From assembly GCF_040802235.1 (NCBI RefSeq), contig NC_133174.1, positions 84,404,647-84,468,646 on the forward strand: a stretch of 64,000 bases of DNA, written 5' to 3'. How positions within the stretch are numbered: the first letter of the stretch is position 1; each line of letters starts with the position of its first letter. Positions 35,018 to 44,844 of the stretch are shown here, in pieces. The position numbers and the translations under genes were made by a program. The notes beneath the pieces are model-generated. The model was not told where the DNA came from. It saw only the letters and a list, made by a program, of their open reading frames with translations, and made no database searches. The stretch is from Manis javanica (taxonomy: Eukaryota; Chordata; Mammalia; Pholidota; Manidae).

Positions 35018-35580
35018 ACTTTGATCTGTACATCAAAATGATTCCAGAAAGATTAAACCTTTAAATGAAACTATAAGGAGTGTTTTAAGAAAACTAGGCA
35101 ATTAAAAAAATTATCTTGGCGTACAAAGGTCTTTCTAAGCCAAATACCCAAACTTCATAATGGGGAAAAAAAGATAAACGTGACTAGATTAACATTAAAA
35201 CTCTTCTACAGAGAAAAAGAGAGAAAAAAACTAAACAAAGTCAAAAGGGAAAATGTTTCAACATATATTTTTTCTTTATTTCAAAGATAGTGCTTCCAAT
35301 TACTAATCAAGTAGAAAAATATGCTCCTGATCTAAATGCCCACAAGCTTATTAAATAAGTTGTATCCATTTAATATCTTAAAAAGAATGAAGTTTATATG
35401 CACTAATATAGAAAGGGTTCCAAAATAAATGAAAAGTGAAAGGGATAATAGTTATCATTTTAATAAAGGTAAAGATATTTCTTTTTCACATAAAGTGTGG
35501 CTATCTTTGAACACAGAATTGTTTGAATCATTTTTTTACTTCTTAGTATATTTTCAAATTTTTCTATAATTAATCTATTT
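35018..35580 (+). mobile_element. Old L1M/L1ME, right part
   Basis: Continues the element left of L1-B: 'ccagaaagattaaaccttta' near 35044, 'ggtctttctaagccaaatac' near 35128, then an L1ME-type 3' UTR ('ataaggaatgaagtttat' style phrases near 35380). The boundary with the NAP1L3-like duplication near 35590 is approximate. Confidence 0.65.
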
Positions 35581-35589
35581 TATAATCAG

Positions 35590-37720
35590 AAGATGTGATA
35601 AAATAATAAAGTGACAACTTTCGGTGAAGCATAGTGAAAAGAAAATGTCCTCAATCACTTTAGTTCCTGTAACTCAAGAGTAAAAGATGAGTGGCACACT
35701 TGCAAACAATTTTATTAGCACTACAGCTTCATTATGTTTATTTTTTCTTTATAAATCCCTGTTACCCAAAATTAAAAAACAATAGTTAACGATATTAATG
35801 TGTTCTTGAAAGCTCTTAACCCTATGCTACTTTATTTAAGCGATAAAATTTTGTAATGTACCACAGCATAAGAAGTCACATTTTTATAGCGCAATAATGA
35901 AGGCACACCTAACAATAATTGACGGATTTAAACCATTTCTCCTTCTGAGCTGGAGACAAAACACACACTTGGGTTGGCTCTTTAAGCACGTTTTCCTTCC
36001 CAAATAAATATTAGCTTCAGTGAAGAGTTCTGATAATTTTCCCTCTCTCAAATCTACATGACAAAAAGGCATTATAGGTTCATAATATATAGTAATGAAC
36101 AAAGAGATACTTTAAAGAATTTGCTGTTTTCTCTTGAAGAAAAGTATACTTCTAAATGCTGTTTTATACTTAAATTTTTTAATTTAAAAAATACACTCGA
36201 CAAAAAAACACAAAAACCTGAAGTAACTTAGAAGTGCATTGAAGTTATTATTACTGCCGGCTGTCCTAATACATATGCCGTGGGTCACAAACCTCATCAA
36301 GGAAGAGTTCATACTTTTTTTTCCCTGAGCCTGCAATGCCTTTTCAAATTTGGCTTCCATATTATCACATGGCCCCTGAAGCTTTTTGAGGGCAAGAACG
36401 CAGGTATCCCTAGACCCCAGCAGAAAGGGGCATTTTCATCATTTGACTGTGTTGTCGCTTTCTTCACTTTGCTGGACAGTTTCTTCCCATTACCTCTGCA
36501 GCGGACTCTGCTGCTGTTGAGGAAAGCCCCTCGTTACCTGAGTCGGCCATGTTAAAGGAGAAGGACAAACTTTTAGAGCGACTACCGTGGACGCTCGGTG
36601 CCCAATTCGGGGTGGGAAAGAACTCACAGAGAAGGAGTTGGGGGCGACTGCAGAGCAGGAGGAGATGACGACTTCCAAGGTCGGGCTGAGAGCAGAGGAG
36701 GGGGACAGCTGGCCTTTACCTCGAATCACAGCAAAAGCAAACTGCACACCAAAACGAAGGGGCGCAACACCCGGTAAAGTCTCTTCTCACGCCCGCCCTC
36801 TGCCCGGAAGGAGTCGGCTCCTCCTTCTGGCATCATTCATTGGTTAATCAAGTGTGATGGACAAACCTGCCTCCCAACGAATATGCCAGCCCGCCGGGTT
36901 TCCAGGCTCTGTTCACCTCCTACTAGCCAATGTGGTTGAAGCGCACAGCTCAGACCGCTTTTATTTCCACAATCCTAGCTTTCTGCCGCAGAAATCCTTG
37001 GCACCTGCCCCCGCCCCCCGCCCTAAGCCCCTCCCTCACCCCAGCCGCCCGTAAATTGAAAAGGTAAAAATACCAGTACGCTTTCTTTCCAATTTGCTTT
37101 TTACACCCGCCACCAACTTGCATTCGCCTTTTGATTTGAGCCAAGAACTTGAAGTAAAACCTAATTAAGAAACGGACTGGGAGAAAAATACGCCCATCTA
37201 TACAGGACACATCTTCCTGTAGTGTGCTTCTGCATGATTTTTAGTTTCTACATTTCTGCTTCTATTTTGCAAGTATTCTATAGTGACATGTGTCCCTTTA
37301 ATATTGGAAAATACCCAGCAGGAAAGGGCTAAATGCTTTGGTAAGTGTTCTAAGATGCAATAAGGATATTACATTCCAAGTAGAAGTTTTAGGGGCTCTG
37401 CTATCTCTGATGTCTGGCAAACAGTTATACATCTGATTTGGGAACCTGTGCGGCAGTTACACCATATTTATTATAGTCTTCCATTGGCCCTGACATATAA
37501 GTAAATCTAGTACCACACCCTTCCTTGAAGAAAGCAAAAGTCTCATAAATAAAGGCACTCTCAAAATTGCAGTGGAATTGCTAAAAGCAGTAATTTGTGT
37601 CTTGGTTTTGAATAAAGCATAACAATCTAAATATGCAAACATATGTGATTGGTTAAATGTAGTATATCTTGGGTTGTAATATTTTACATTTGTAGACATG
37701 AGAAGGGGACTATTAGTAAG
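35590..37720 (-). pseudogene. Ghost copy of a NAP1L3-type gene (tandem duplicate)
   Basis: Matches the neighbouring NAP1L3 locus in the same order and orientation. 3'-UTR block: 'aatgaaggcaca' at 35896 matches 38781, 'gacaaaaagg' near 36060 matches 'gacaaaaaga' near 38948. 5' flank: 'cagttacaccat' at 37454 matches 41667, and 'attcca.gtag.agtttta' at 37373 matches 41571. The ATG at 36550 (minus) lies about 823 bp from that flank, as NAP1L3's ATG (40707) lies about 863 bp from its own. It opens 'MADSGNEGLSSTAAESAAEV' and stops after 28 codons. Further on (about 36402-36329) another frame reads 'VLALKKLQGPCDNMEAKF', resembling the NAP1-family segment after the dimerisation-helix start (compare 'ALKNLQ..C...EAKF' in NAP1L proteins). 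The copy is about 1.3 kb shorter than NAP1L3 between anchors, so most coding sequence is deleted. NAP1 proteins are nuclear histone chaperones for H2A-H2B; this copy cannot make one. Confidence 0.75.
36490..37060 (-). promoter_or_regulatory. GC-rich promoter-like region of the ghost copy
   Basis: About 570 bp of raised GC with many CpGs against an AT-rich background, surrounding the ghost ATG and its upstream side, with a C-rich/GC-box-like stretch at 37000-37050. Its position equals that of the GC-rich block over the NAP1L3 start (40690-41060). CpG retention suggests that methylation-free status lasted after the coding region was lost. Frames here (36490-36747, 36587-36847) are GC artefacts. 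Confidence 0.65.
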
Positions 37721-38395
37721 CAGGGATAAAAGCAAGATACTGAAGTATATAGGATGGGATTTGGGAAGACTGTTAAGTAATTTTATGCCAGGAGACACAG
37801 AAATGCCCAAACCTGTCTCCCTGCTGCCACAACTCTTTTCTGTAAGGTCTCAAAGGAAAATATTTATGCAGGTGGGGAAATGGCAAATGTGAAATAAAAT
37901 ATTTTTTTTATTTGCTGTGCGTGTGCCTTTGTGCCCAGTGTGCAGTTCTCTGGTAAACTGAGTTCAGGGGCCTTCTCCTCATACTAATTCCAAAGCCAAA
38001 TCTCAGGATTTAATTACCCTGAAACCAGCTGCATGGTGCAGAAGAGGTGAGAAAATGATGTCACCTATAAGAAAAAACAAGCCACACTTGAGAGTGTGTC
38101 CTCCTCCCAAGTCAAGGTGGAGCGTTGCCCTGGGTCACTTTACCCATCCTGAGTCATTTACTCATCCTTCTCCTCAAAGTGAAAGTTTCTGGGTGAGGCA
38201 CTTCTGCCCTCCCCTCCCCCTTCTCCCCCATCTTTATTCCCTCCTATCCTTTCAACTCCCCACCCTCTTCCCATTCACCTCCTGCCCTTCCTTCCCTTTC
38301 TGGGAAATATATCAGGATAATTGTTATATTTTTACAATTTCCCTTTTCCTATAATCACATTTTTTATAATTAGGAGCAAATGCTAGATTTTTATA
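37721..38395. other. Spacer between the two NAP1L3-type units
   Basis: No gene recognised. It contains a pyrimidine-rich tract at about 38196-38305 (long C/T runs on plus) that could form purine-pyrimidine triplex-prone DNA. Confidence 0.5.
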
Positions 38396-38407
38396 CCACA
38401 ATACACT

Positions 38408-38413
38408 TTATTT
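38408..38413 (-). terminator. Likely NAP1L3 polyadenylation signal
   Basis: AATAAA on the minus strand about 830 bp past the coding end, followed by T/G-rich sequence. The 3'-UTR similarity to the ghost copy extends close to this point. Confidence 0.55.
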
Positions 38414-40480
38414 GATACTTATTTTAGTTTGCAATATAAGAACATGAAAAAAAACATGATATAAAGTGATCATTTCCAGTGAAAGGCAAAACAGAACATA
38501 TTACAAAGAAAATGTGGCTAGTAACTCTAGTTTACAATTACATAGTTTAAGATGAGTAAAAACTTTTTTTTAATACTATGTCATATTAACACCTCAGTGG
38601 TAAACAGTAACTTCATTATGATTAAATTTACAGACTACTATGTCACATAAACAAGCTCACAGCAGTTGTATCATATTTAGTCCTCATGGACATTCTTAAA
38701 TGTATGGTAATCTTTTTTTACACAAATTTCACAATACAATGTTCTAGTTTATATAAGTACTATATTATCTATAGCAAAGTAATGAAGGCACAGCCAGTGC
38801 AAGATGATTTAAAACCTTAGTCTTTTGGGCTGGAAAAAAAAAAAAAAACACTTGCCTTGGTACTTCAGGAACATTTTTTTTTTCAAGCAAATATTTGTCT
38901 TAGTTAACAATTCTGACAGTTTCCACAACTATATTCTAATAGAAACATGACAAAAAGACTTTACAAAAATCAAAACTCTGCAGCACCAAACTAACATGCT
39001 TTAGATAACTAACAGTTTACATTTTTTGAAAAGAATAACACTACAACAGGCTAGACAGAATAAACTGATACTTAAGATGCTTTAAGACAATTTTTTAGAC
39101 TACCAAGAAAATATGAAAACACAAGACTATAAGGAATACTAATGTTGAGGTTATAGGGCAGGGTTGTTTTTTTTTTTTCAAAGCTATATAAACCTGCTTC
39201 ACTTCTGCTTAAAGTTTTAAGATTCTTGAAAATTTTTTCAGGCAGCCTTTTTCTGTTTCCGTAATCTTTGCCATCATCATAGATACCATTGACTTCTCCT
39301 GTATAGTAATAGACTGACTTCAGGATGACGTTATCATGTAAAATTTGACCAATTTCAAAGTCCTCATCAAGGATAGCACCTTCTCGTGGTTCCAGCTTTC
39401 CAATCTTAGGAATCTCAGGAGGGCTAAAGAAATTGAAGACTGATGCATTAGGAACCACTCTTGGCTGGATTTCAATGCCTCCAGTAGCAGTTGTGCAATG
39501 CTGAGTGGTTGTCATGGTGACATTCTTTCCTCTTCTCCAGTCTATTTTACAGCCTTTGCAAACTTGGATTTCCCATCCCCAAGAGAAGAAGGGATCGTTG
39601 TGATCTGGTTTGGACTTTATTATATGTATGTCTTGGTCAGCACCTCATTTCTGAAATATGGATTTGGTAGAAAATAAAATTCAAATGTGTAACTTACAGG
39701 CTGACCAGGTTTTGAGAACTTCAGGCTTACATCTGACAAAAACTTCAGAATGGGCTCATCATATTTCTGAATCATAGGCCCAAGTTTGTCAACATTCTTT
39801 AAAACAGTCAGCCAATACTCAGGAATGCCTTTAGGATCTTCTTTCTTTGGCTTTCCCTTGCGAGCTCTTTTAAGATTCACTCTTTCTTTAGGCCTGACCT
39901 CAGGAACTCTTAGGAGCCTCTCTTAACTGCAGCCTTTGTCTTAGCCTCTGTTACTTTAGACTGTTCTTTATCTTGTGCCTTTACCTGGGGGACTTCTTTA
40001 GGATCTTTTACTTCAGGCTTTCGCTCCATAAAATCTTTGGACTCGGCTTTTTCTTCAGACCTTGCCACAGGAATTTCTTTAGGACCCTCATTTTCTTCAG
40101 TCTTTACCTCAAGTTTTTCTTTAGGTTCGTCTTCTTCTTCCTCACCCTCTAAGGCAGGCATTTCCCTAGGGCTGTCTTCCTGCACCTCCTCATCTCTGCT
40201 GAACACCTCATCCTCTGAATTCCATTCACATTCTTCTTCTGTCGGTTCATATTCGGCATTGATGATTTAAAAACGCCGATCATTCCAGAGGCTTATTGAG
40301 TTCAGCGTATTTTCTTTCGAGATCGTGAATTGCCTTTAGGAACAGGGCGTCTACCTTGTCACATTCATTTTGAATATTTCTGAGCGCCTGCACACGATTT
40401 CTAACTGCCTGAGGGAGCCGATCTACGAAATTTGTGCTCGAGGGAGTCCGCCGCGCCCTTCTGGAAGGCTCAGGTATCCT

Positions 40481-40585
40481 CTTCTTTCTATATAAGCGGC
40501 TGCGGCGGCTGCAACTGCTGCTGCAACTAGAGACTTCTTTCTATATAAGCGGCTGCGGCGGCTGCAACTGCTGCTGCAACTAGAG
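40481..40585 (-). repeat. 53-bp tandem duplication inside NAP1L3
   Basis: Two identical 52-bp copies (40481-40532 and 40534-40585) are separated by one base, period 53. The unit covers the end of the Ser/Arg tract and 'RLYRKK'. As 53 is not a multiple of 3, the second copy is read in a shifted frame (Ala-rich) and ends at a stop at 40423. Perfect identity implies that the duplication is recent compared with the other lesions, or an assembly artefact. Confidence 0.95.
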
Positions 40586-40689
40586 CTGCTGCTAGCGCTA
40601 CTGCTGTCAAAATCTTCCCCAGAATCACTAGACGAGCTAGCCATCATCTCTTCAGCAACCCCCTGCGCGGCAGGTTCCGAGACCATGTT

Positions 40690-41060
40690 AAGGTCGGTTT
40701 CTGCCATTTTGCAAGCCTGCAAACCTTTTAAGGTGGCGGCTACCGCTGAGACCGCGAGCGCCCGAGATGGGCAAAAAATGACTCACGGATGCTTGAGTGG
40801 CTGCGGCGGAGGCCAGGACTGAGGAGCTGGCAACGGCGAAGGCAACAGTAGCGCGGGGCGGGGCGAGGCGGGACTGGGCTGCGGCGATCGTACTGAGGTG
40901 GCAGCAGCAGTGGAGGCCTGGGCGACAGCAGCGGTGGCAAGGCCTCTCCCTGGTGCCGCTGCTGCAGACAGAGGCGTGTCGCACCGAAAGGCGCAGCGTA
41001 AGACCCCAAGATCTCTTCACGGTTTAGATCGCGAGACCCTTCCCCTTACAGTCAGACCAG
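40690..41060. promoter_or_regulatory. GC-rich (CpG-island-like) promoter, probably bidirectional
   Basis: CpG- and GC-rich block over and upstream of the NAP1L3 ATG, including repeated 'gcgg'/'ggcgg' boxes near 40850-40875 ('gcggggcggggcgaggcggg', Sp1-like). In human, NAP1L3 and FAM133A start within a few hundred bases of each other in opposite directions. The same arrangement here would make this block drive FAM133A on plus. The trinucleotide-rich 'gcagcag' runs (about 40900-40970) may be 5'-UTR sequence. Long frames on both strands here (40688-41020, 40740-41009, 40797-41027) are composition artefacts. Confidence 0.7.
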
Positions 41061-42071
41061 CCGTAAATTGAGCTCCCAGTGTGCCTTTAGCTCGCACCTC
41101 ATTTGCTGGGAAAGTTTGATTGACAATCCCTAAGCCAAATGAATGACCAAACGCACAGGCCGCCCTCCAGGCTCCGCCTACCTTCCCAGACGCTCCTTGG
41201 TAGCTGAGGCACACTCGCCTCGAAGACGTTAATTCCCCTCAAAATTGTACCTTTATAGTTTTGTAACTCAAAAAAAAAGCTTAGATATGAGACAAAAGTA
41301 GTAGACATAGTTCCTAACAAGGGAAGAGGACTATCCTCCCATTCGCTCATCCTGAATTCCCGTTTGTCAGGAGCCTCATGACAAAAATCTGTTTTTAAAA
41401 AATTGGATGAAAATACTCCAAATGGCGTCATTGGGTAGTGTAATTATGGATGATTTTTTAAAAATTCTACTTTATCTATTTTATCTATGAGCATGTAATT
41501 TTACACTGGAAAAAAGGGGGGAGTCGTTTATTTGGCATAGGGGGGAGGGGCTAGAAAGCAGGCATATTGCATTCCACGTAGCAGTTTTAATAAGTGTTGT
41601 CTGTGGTGTCTGGCAAGCCTGGTTTATATCCAACTACAAGGTTTGCGAACCCATGTTGCCGTGAGTCAGTTACACCATTTTTACTGTATTTCTCTTTTTA
41701 AGCTGGCATTTAATATAGTCCAACATCGCTGCTGACTTGCCACGTATCCTTTTTTAATGCTTGCAACAACCTCGTTGATAAAATAAAAGGGCATTCAAAT
41801 ATTAGGTAGTAGTGTTTAAAAGCAGATTGTTTGCTCTATACTTTCGTACAGTTTTCAATTACACGAACAGCAGGATAGGAGGGGGAATTTGTTGTGCTGA
41901 AAGTGCATCCTCTGTTAGGGTATATATACTTTACAATGTCATATGCCACCAGTTTCCTTCTAACATTGTAAAATTCTAGCCATCTTAAAGTATGATTTAC
42001 AAGTCCAGTAGTATGTGAATAAACTTACAAAATTAAGTTTAAAAACAGATATCTGTTATTTTTATTTACAG
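41061..42071. other. Flank shared with the ghost copy; possible FAM133A first intron
   Basis: Homology to 37230-37600 extends through about 41560-41800. No coding signal. If FAM133A exon 1 lies in the GC-rich block, this would be its first intron. I could not place a convincing exon-1 donor site. Confidence 0.45.
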
Positions 42072-42141
42072 GATTCTTTTCTGCTACTGAACACCTCCCT
42101 TGGTACAACCAAAAAGACCAGTGTTTACTTTTCATGAAAAG
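42072..42141 (+). other. Candidate 5' non-coding exon (FAM133A?)
   Basis: A 70-bp segment is framed by a good acceptor ('gttatttttatttacag', AG at 42070-42071) and a strong donor ('aag' then gtaagg at 42142). It lies about 1.0-1.2 kb downstream of the GC-rich promoter on the strand expected for FAM133A, whose human gene has untranslated 5' exons and one distant coding exon. Assignment rests on position and splice signals only. The coding exon (Lys/Ser-rich) was not found in the remaining 22 kb. Confidence 0.4.
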
Positions 42142-42539
42142 GTAAGGAACATATTTAACCCATTTTTATGAATGACAAGAATTACCTATCTGTATTTGAA
42201 CAAAATTCACAGGGTTTAGTCTTTAAAAAACTTAATTGGAAAATATCTTGATATCTCTATGGGAGCAGAAATTTCCAAAGAGGTGATGTGACATATTAAT
42301 GTAGAAAATAACCTAATTAATCACATTCACTGTCTAAATCTGCTCATAGAATACAGGTAGTAAATTAAAATGTAACATGATGATTTTTCATTTCAAATGA
42401 GGAAAAATATTCAAGTTAGATTAACCTTTATGTTAACTTTTTTGCTATAGGATTTGTGCTTTTTCATTTAGTTATGGATTTTTTAAAAGTTAGGAAACAT
42501 TTTTATTTTCTTTATTATAAGTGAATTTCCTTTTATTGT
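42142..42539. other. Unassigned AT-rich sequence
   Basis: No gene or confident repeat seen. Confidence 0.4.
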
Positions 42540-43110
42540 TTATTTCTGATTGTCAAAGTATATAAGCATTGAAAGAAAAAAATGCAATATAGAAAATTCC
42601 AACGATAGTAAAAATACATAATCTTAACAACCAAATCATAACCGTTGTTAGCATTTTGATTCATTTCCTTCCAGAATTTTCTTTTTACATATACCCACCT
42701 GCCTATTTATATATACTGTTTTATCTATGTGACATAATATTATGCTTTGTAACCTGCTAATATAATTTATCAATTAATTGTGCCTATATTTTCATGGTGA
42801 ATGATCAACATCTTATTTTAAAATAGATACATATTCCATGCAAATATTTGCCTTAATTTATTTAACCAGATTCCTATCGTAGGGCAGCTACTTCCCACAC
42901 CTTCCTCTACTAACATACACATTTTTTTCCTGTTTTAAAAAAATTATCCTTGGATACCTACTATATGCACTTGTGAAACTTAGTCATAGGATGAATTCCT
43001 AGAAATAGGAGTGCTAGAATAAATTGTGTGCTCATTTTAGTCTTTGATACATGTTGTGGAACTTCTCTCCAGAAAAGTTATAACAATTTACAGTCCCATC
43101 AATAATCTCT
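42540..43110 (-). mobile_element. L1ME-like 3' region
   Basis: Antisense L1ME phrases: 'gttgttagcattttgattca' near 42644, 'taggatgaattcctagaaat' near 42987, 'caatttacagtcccatcaat' near 43084. Same kind of relic as 13610-14420. Confidence 0.75.
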
Positions 43111-43119
43111 AAATTCATT

Positions 43120-43205
43120 TAGTCATTCAACTAATATATTTTTATGCCTGCCATGTACTGGGCACATGTGATAGAGGATGGCAATATAATGGTGAGTAAA
43201 ACTTG
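43120..43205. repeat. L2/MIR-type short fragment
   Basis: 'gcctgccatgtactgggcac' followed by 'ggcaatataatggtgagtaa' resembles the common ancient-repeat phrase of L2-type 3' ends. Confidence 0.5.
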
Positions 43206-44840
43206 CTGGGTGCATATCCTTTCATTTTATAATTTCAATCAAAACATGTACTATGGGAATAATGACTTAAATCAGTAGGGTTAGACCATAAATATTGTTC
43301 TGTAACTTGCTATTTTCATTTAAAATGAGGGGCATCTTTTTTTAAATGAATGTTCTTTTATTTTTATAGTACTTTAATTAATGGTTTCATATACATGTTA
43401 AATTTTGTACCCCATCAGAAATTAGAAATTAGTATTTTGGAGTGAGCAATGTACTAGGGATCCAGATTTTTTTTAATGTATTTTTATTAGCTAGCTCATT
43501 TTCTTAGTACCATTTATTTGATAATCTTTCTGTCTCATGCTTATTTGCAGTAACACCTTAATCATATTAACCAAATCTCTTGGTTCTGTTTCTGAATTCT
43601 GTTTTCTGATCCATTGTCTGTGATTTTACTGCAAACAACTAATGAAGCAGTTTTTAAATAACTTTATATTTTGTTAAATACATTGAAAAAAGGTCAGATA
43701 GTATATTGAAATCCAAATAAGAAAGTGAAAGTAACTCAGAACACACTGAGAGGTAATCACTATTCACATTTTTAATGAACATCTCCAAATTAATTTGTTA
43801 TTATTATATATTTGTATTTGTTAGATTAGTGGTAAGACTGAATGTCTTTTGATAGGTTCATCGTCCATTTGAGAATTGCCTACTCATATGCTGTGTTTGC
43901 TTTTCCATTGAATTAAGAAAGAAACTAATTGGAAGTGTCAATCCTTGACTTTGATTTAAGACAGCTATGACTCCTTTAGAAACCTCTGTTCTGACTTACG
44001 ATATTGGACAAACGTGACTCAATTACAGCTTTCATTCTAAAAGCATCTCCTTAGAGGGTTTAGATGATTTCCAATGGTTAGTACTTACTCATCCACACTG
44101 ATACAGAAAAGTTTGGAATGGAACAGGAGAATAAAAAGAAAAAAGCTTATAGAAAGCTCAAAGATAATATATTAATGAACTATTCTACTTTTTGATTTGA
44201 AAATATTTTTCCCCAAGCCATAGACTAAAGGTGATTTCTTTTAACTACAACAGTCTGCTTTTTAAGTGTATGTACTACCTGAAGTATTTTGAAACACACT
44301 TTTATTTTTGTAGCTTTCTTTGCCTATTAATTTTATAATGGCAGATCCCTAAAAGAAATGATTTTCTTCAGATAATCAATGTAATTTATGTATTATATGA
44401 TATATTTTCTACTGTGAATATTTTTGTAAGTATTAGTTCTAACTTATAATATGCTTATTTTTCTTTATAAGCCTATCTATAAATGACTTTATAATGATAT
44501 GTTCTCTGTTCCATTATTTCATGATACTCTTTTTTGGAGTTATTGTTCATACTTCTACATGAGATGATGCTTAACACAGATTCTAGTAGTGTACTAAGGC
44601 TGGGCATAGTTCTTTGACATCTGTTTATACCTTCTCTGTTATGAACATATACACAACCCCAGCCACCACCCCTGTCACACAAACACACATATATAATACA
44701 CTATGACAAGTGCTACAGCATTATCTTTTGTTGTAGATATTTAAGAAGACAAGCTCACTTATTTTGGGACATATTTTCATGTTATTCTTTTTGCTGTTGT
44801 TCATCTGGACAAGTTTTATCTGAATATACAAGTTAATTTT
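43206..44840. other. Mostly unassigned AT-rich sequence
   Basis: A weak L1-like antisense block is visible at about 43690-43960 ('gaatgtcttttgataggttc', 'gagaattgcctactcatatg'). Otherwise no gene or clear repeat. A C-rich 'cacccctgtcacacaaacac' stretch is near 44665. Confidence 0.45.
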
Positions 44841-44844
44841 TTTA

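Larger units (their letters stand above)
38408..40707 (-). pseudogene. NAP1L3: NAP1L3 (nucleosome assembly protein 1-like 3), disrupted
   Basis: Intronless NAP-family locus. The ATG at 40707 opens 'MAETDLNMVSEPAAQGVAEE' followed by the Ser-rich tract typical of NAP1L3. The dimerisation helix region is readable near 40290-40440, the acidic Glu/Lys-rich insert in 40206-39910, the NAP core in 39880-39620 ('DPKGIPEYWLTVLKNVDKLG', 'KKYDEPILKFL'-like) and 39600-39245 ('NFFSPPEIPKIGKLEPRE', 'ILHDNVILKSVYYYTGEVNG'). NAP1-like proteins bind H2A-H2B and NAP1L3 is mainly neuronal in other mammals. Lesions: a 53-bp tandem duplication (40481-40585), an extra base near 40285, an in-phase TAA at 40267-40269, compensating small indels near 39920 leaving a net shift, an extra 2 bp near 39620, and loss of the normal stop near 39245 with a 3' read-through. 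The normal length is about 500 residues; here the first frame ends at 40423 (95 codons). A polyadenylation signal on minus lies at 38408-38413. An assembly with many errors is a less likely explanation. Confidence 0.88.

Noticed and set aside
36280-36847. Plus-strand frames of 86-91 codons
   Set aside because: They are antisense or out of frame to the NAP1L3-like ghost. The NAP-like similarity is on the minus strand only.
40688-41027. 110-, 89- and 76-codon frames around the NAP1L3 promoter
   Set aside because: They are GC-rich, Ala/Arg/Pro-heavy and present on both strands, which is typical of CpG promoters. No known protein resembles them.
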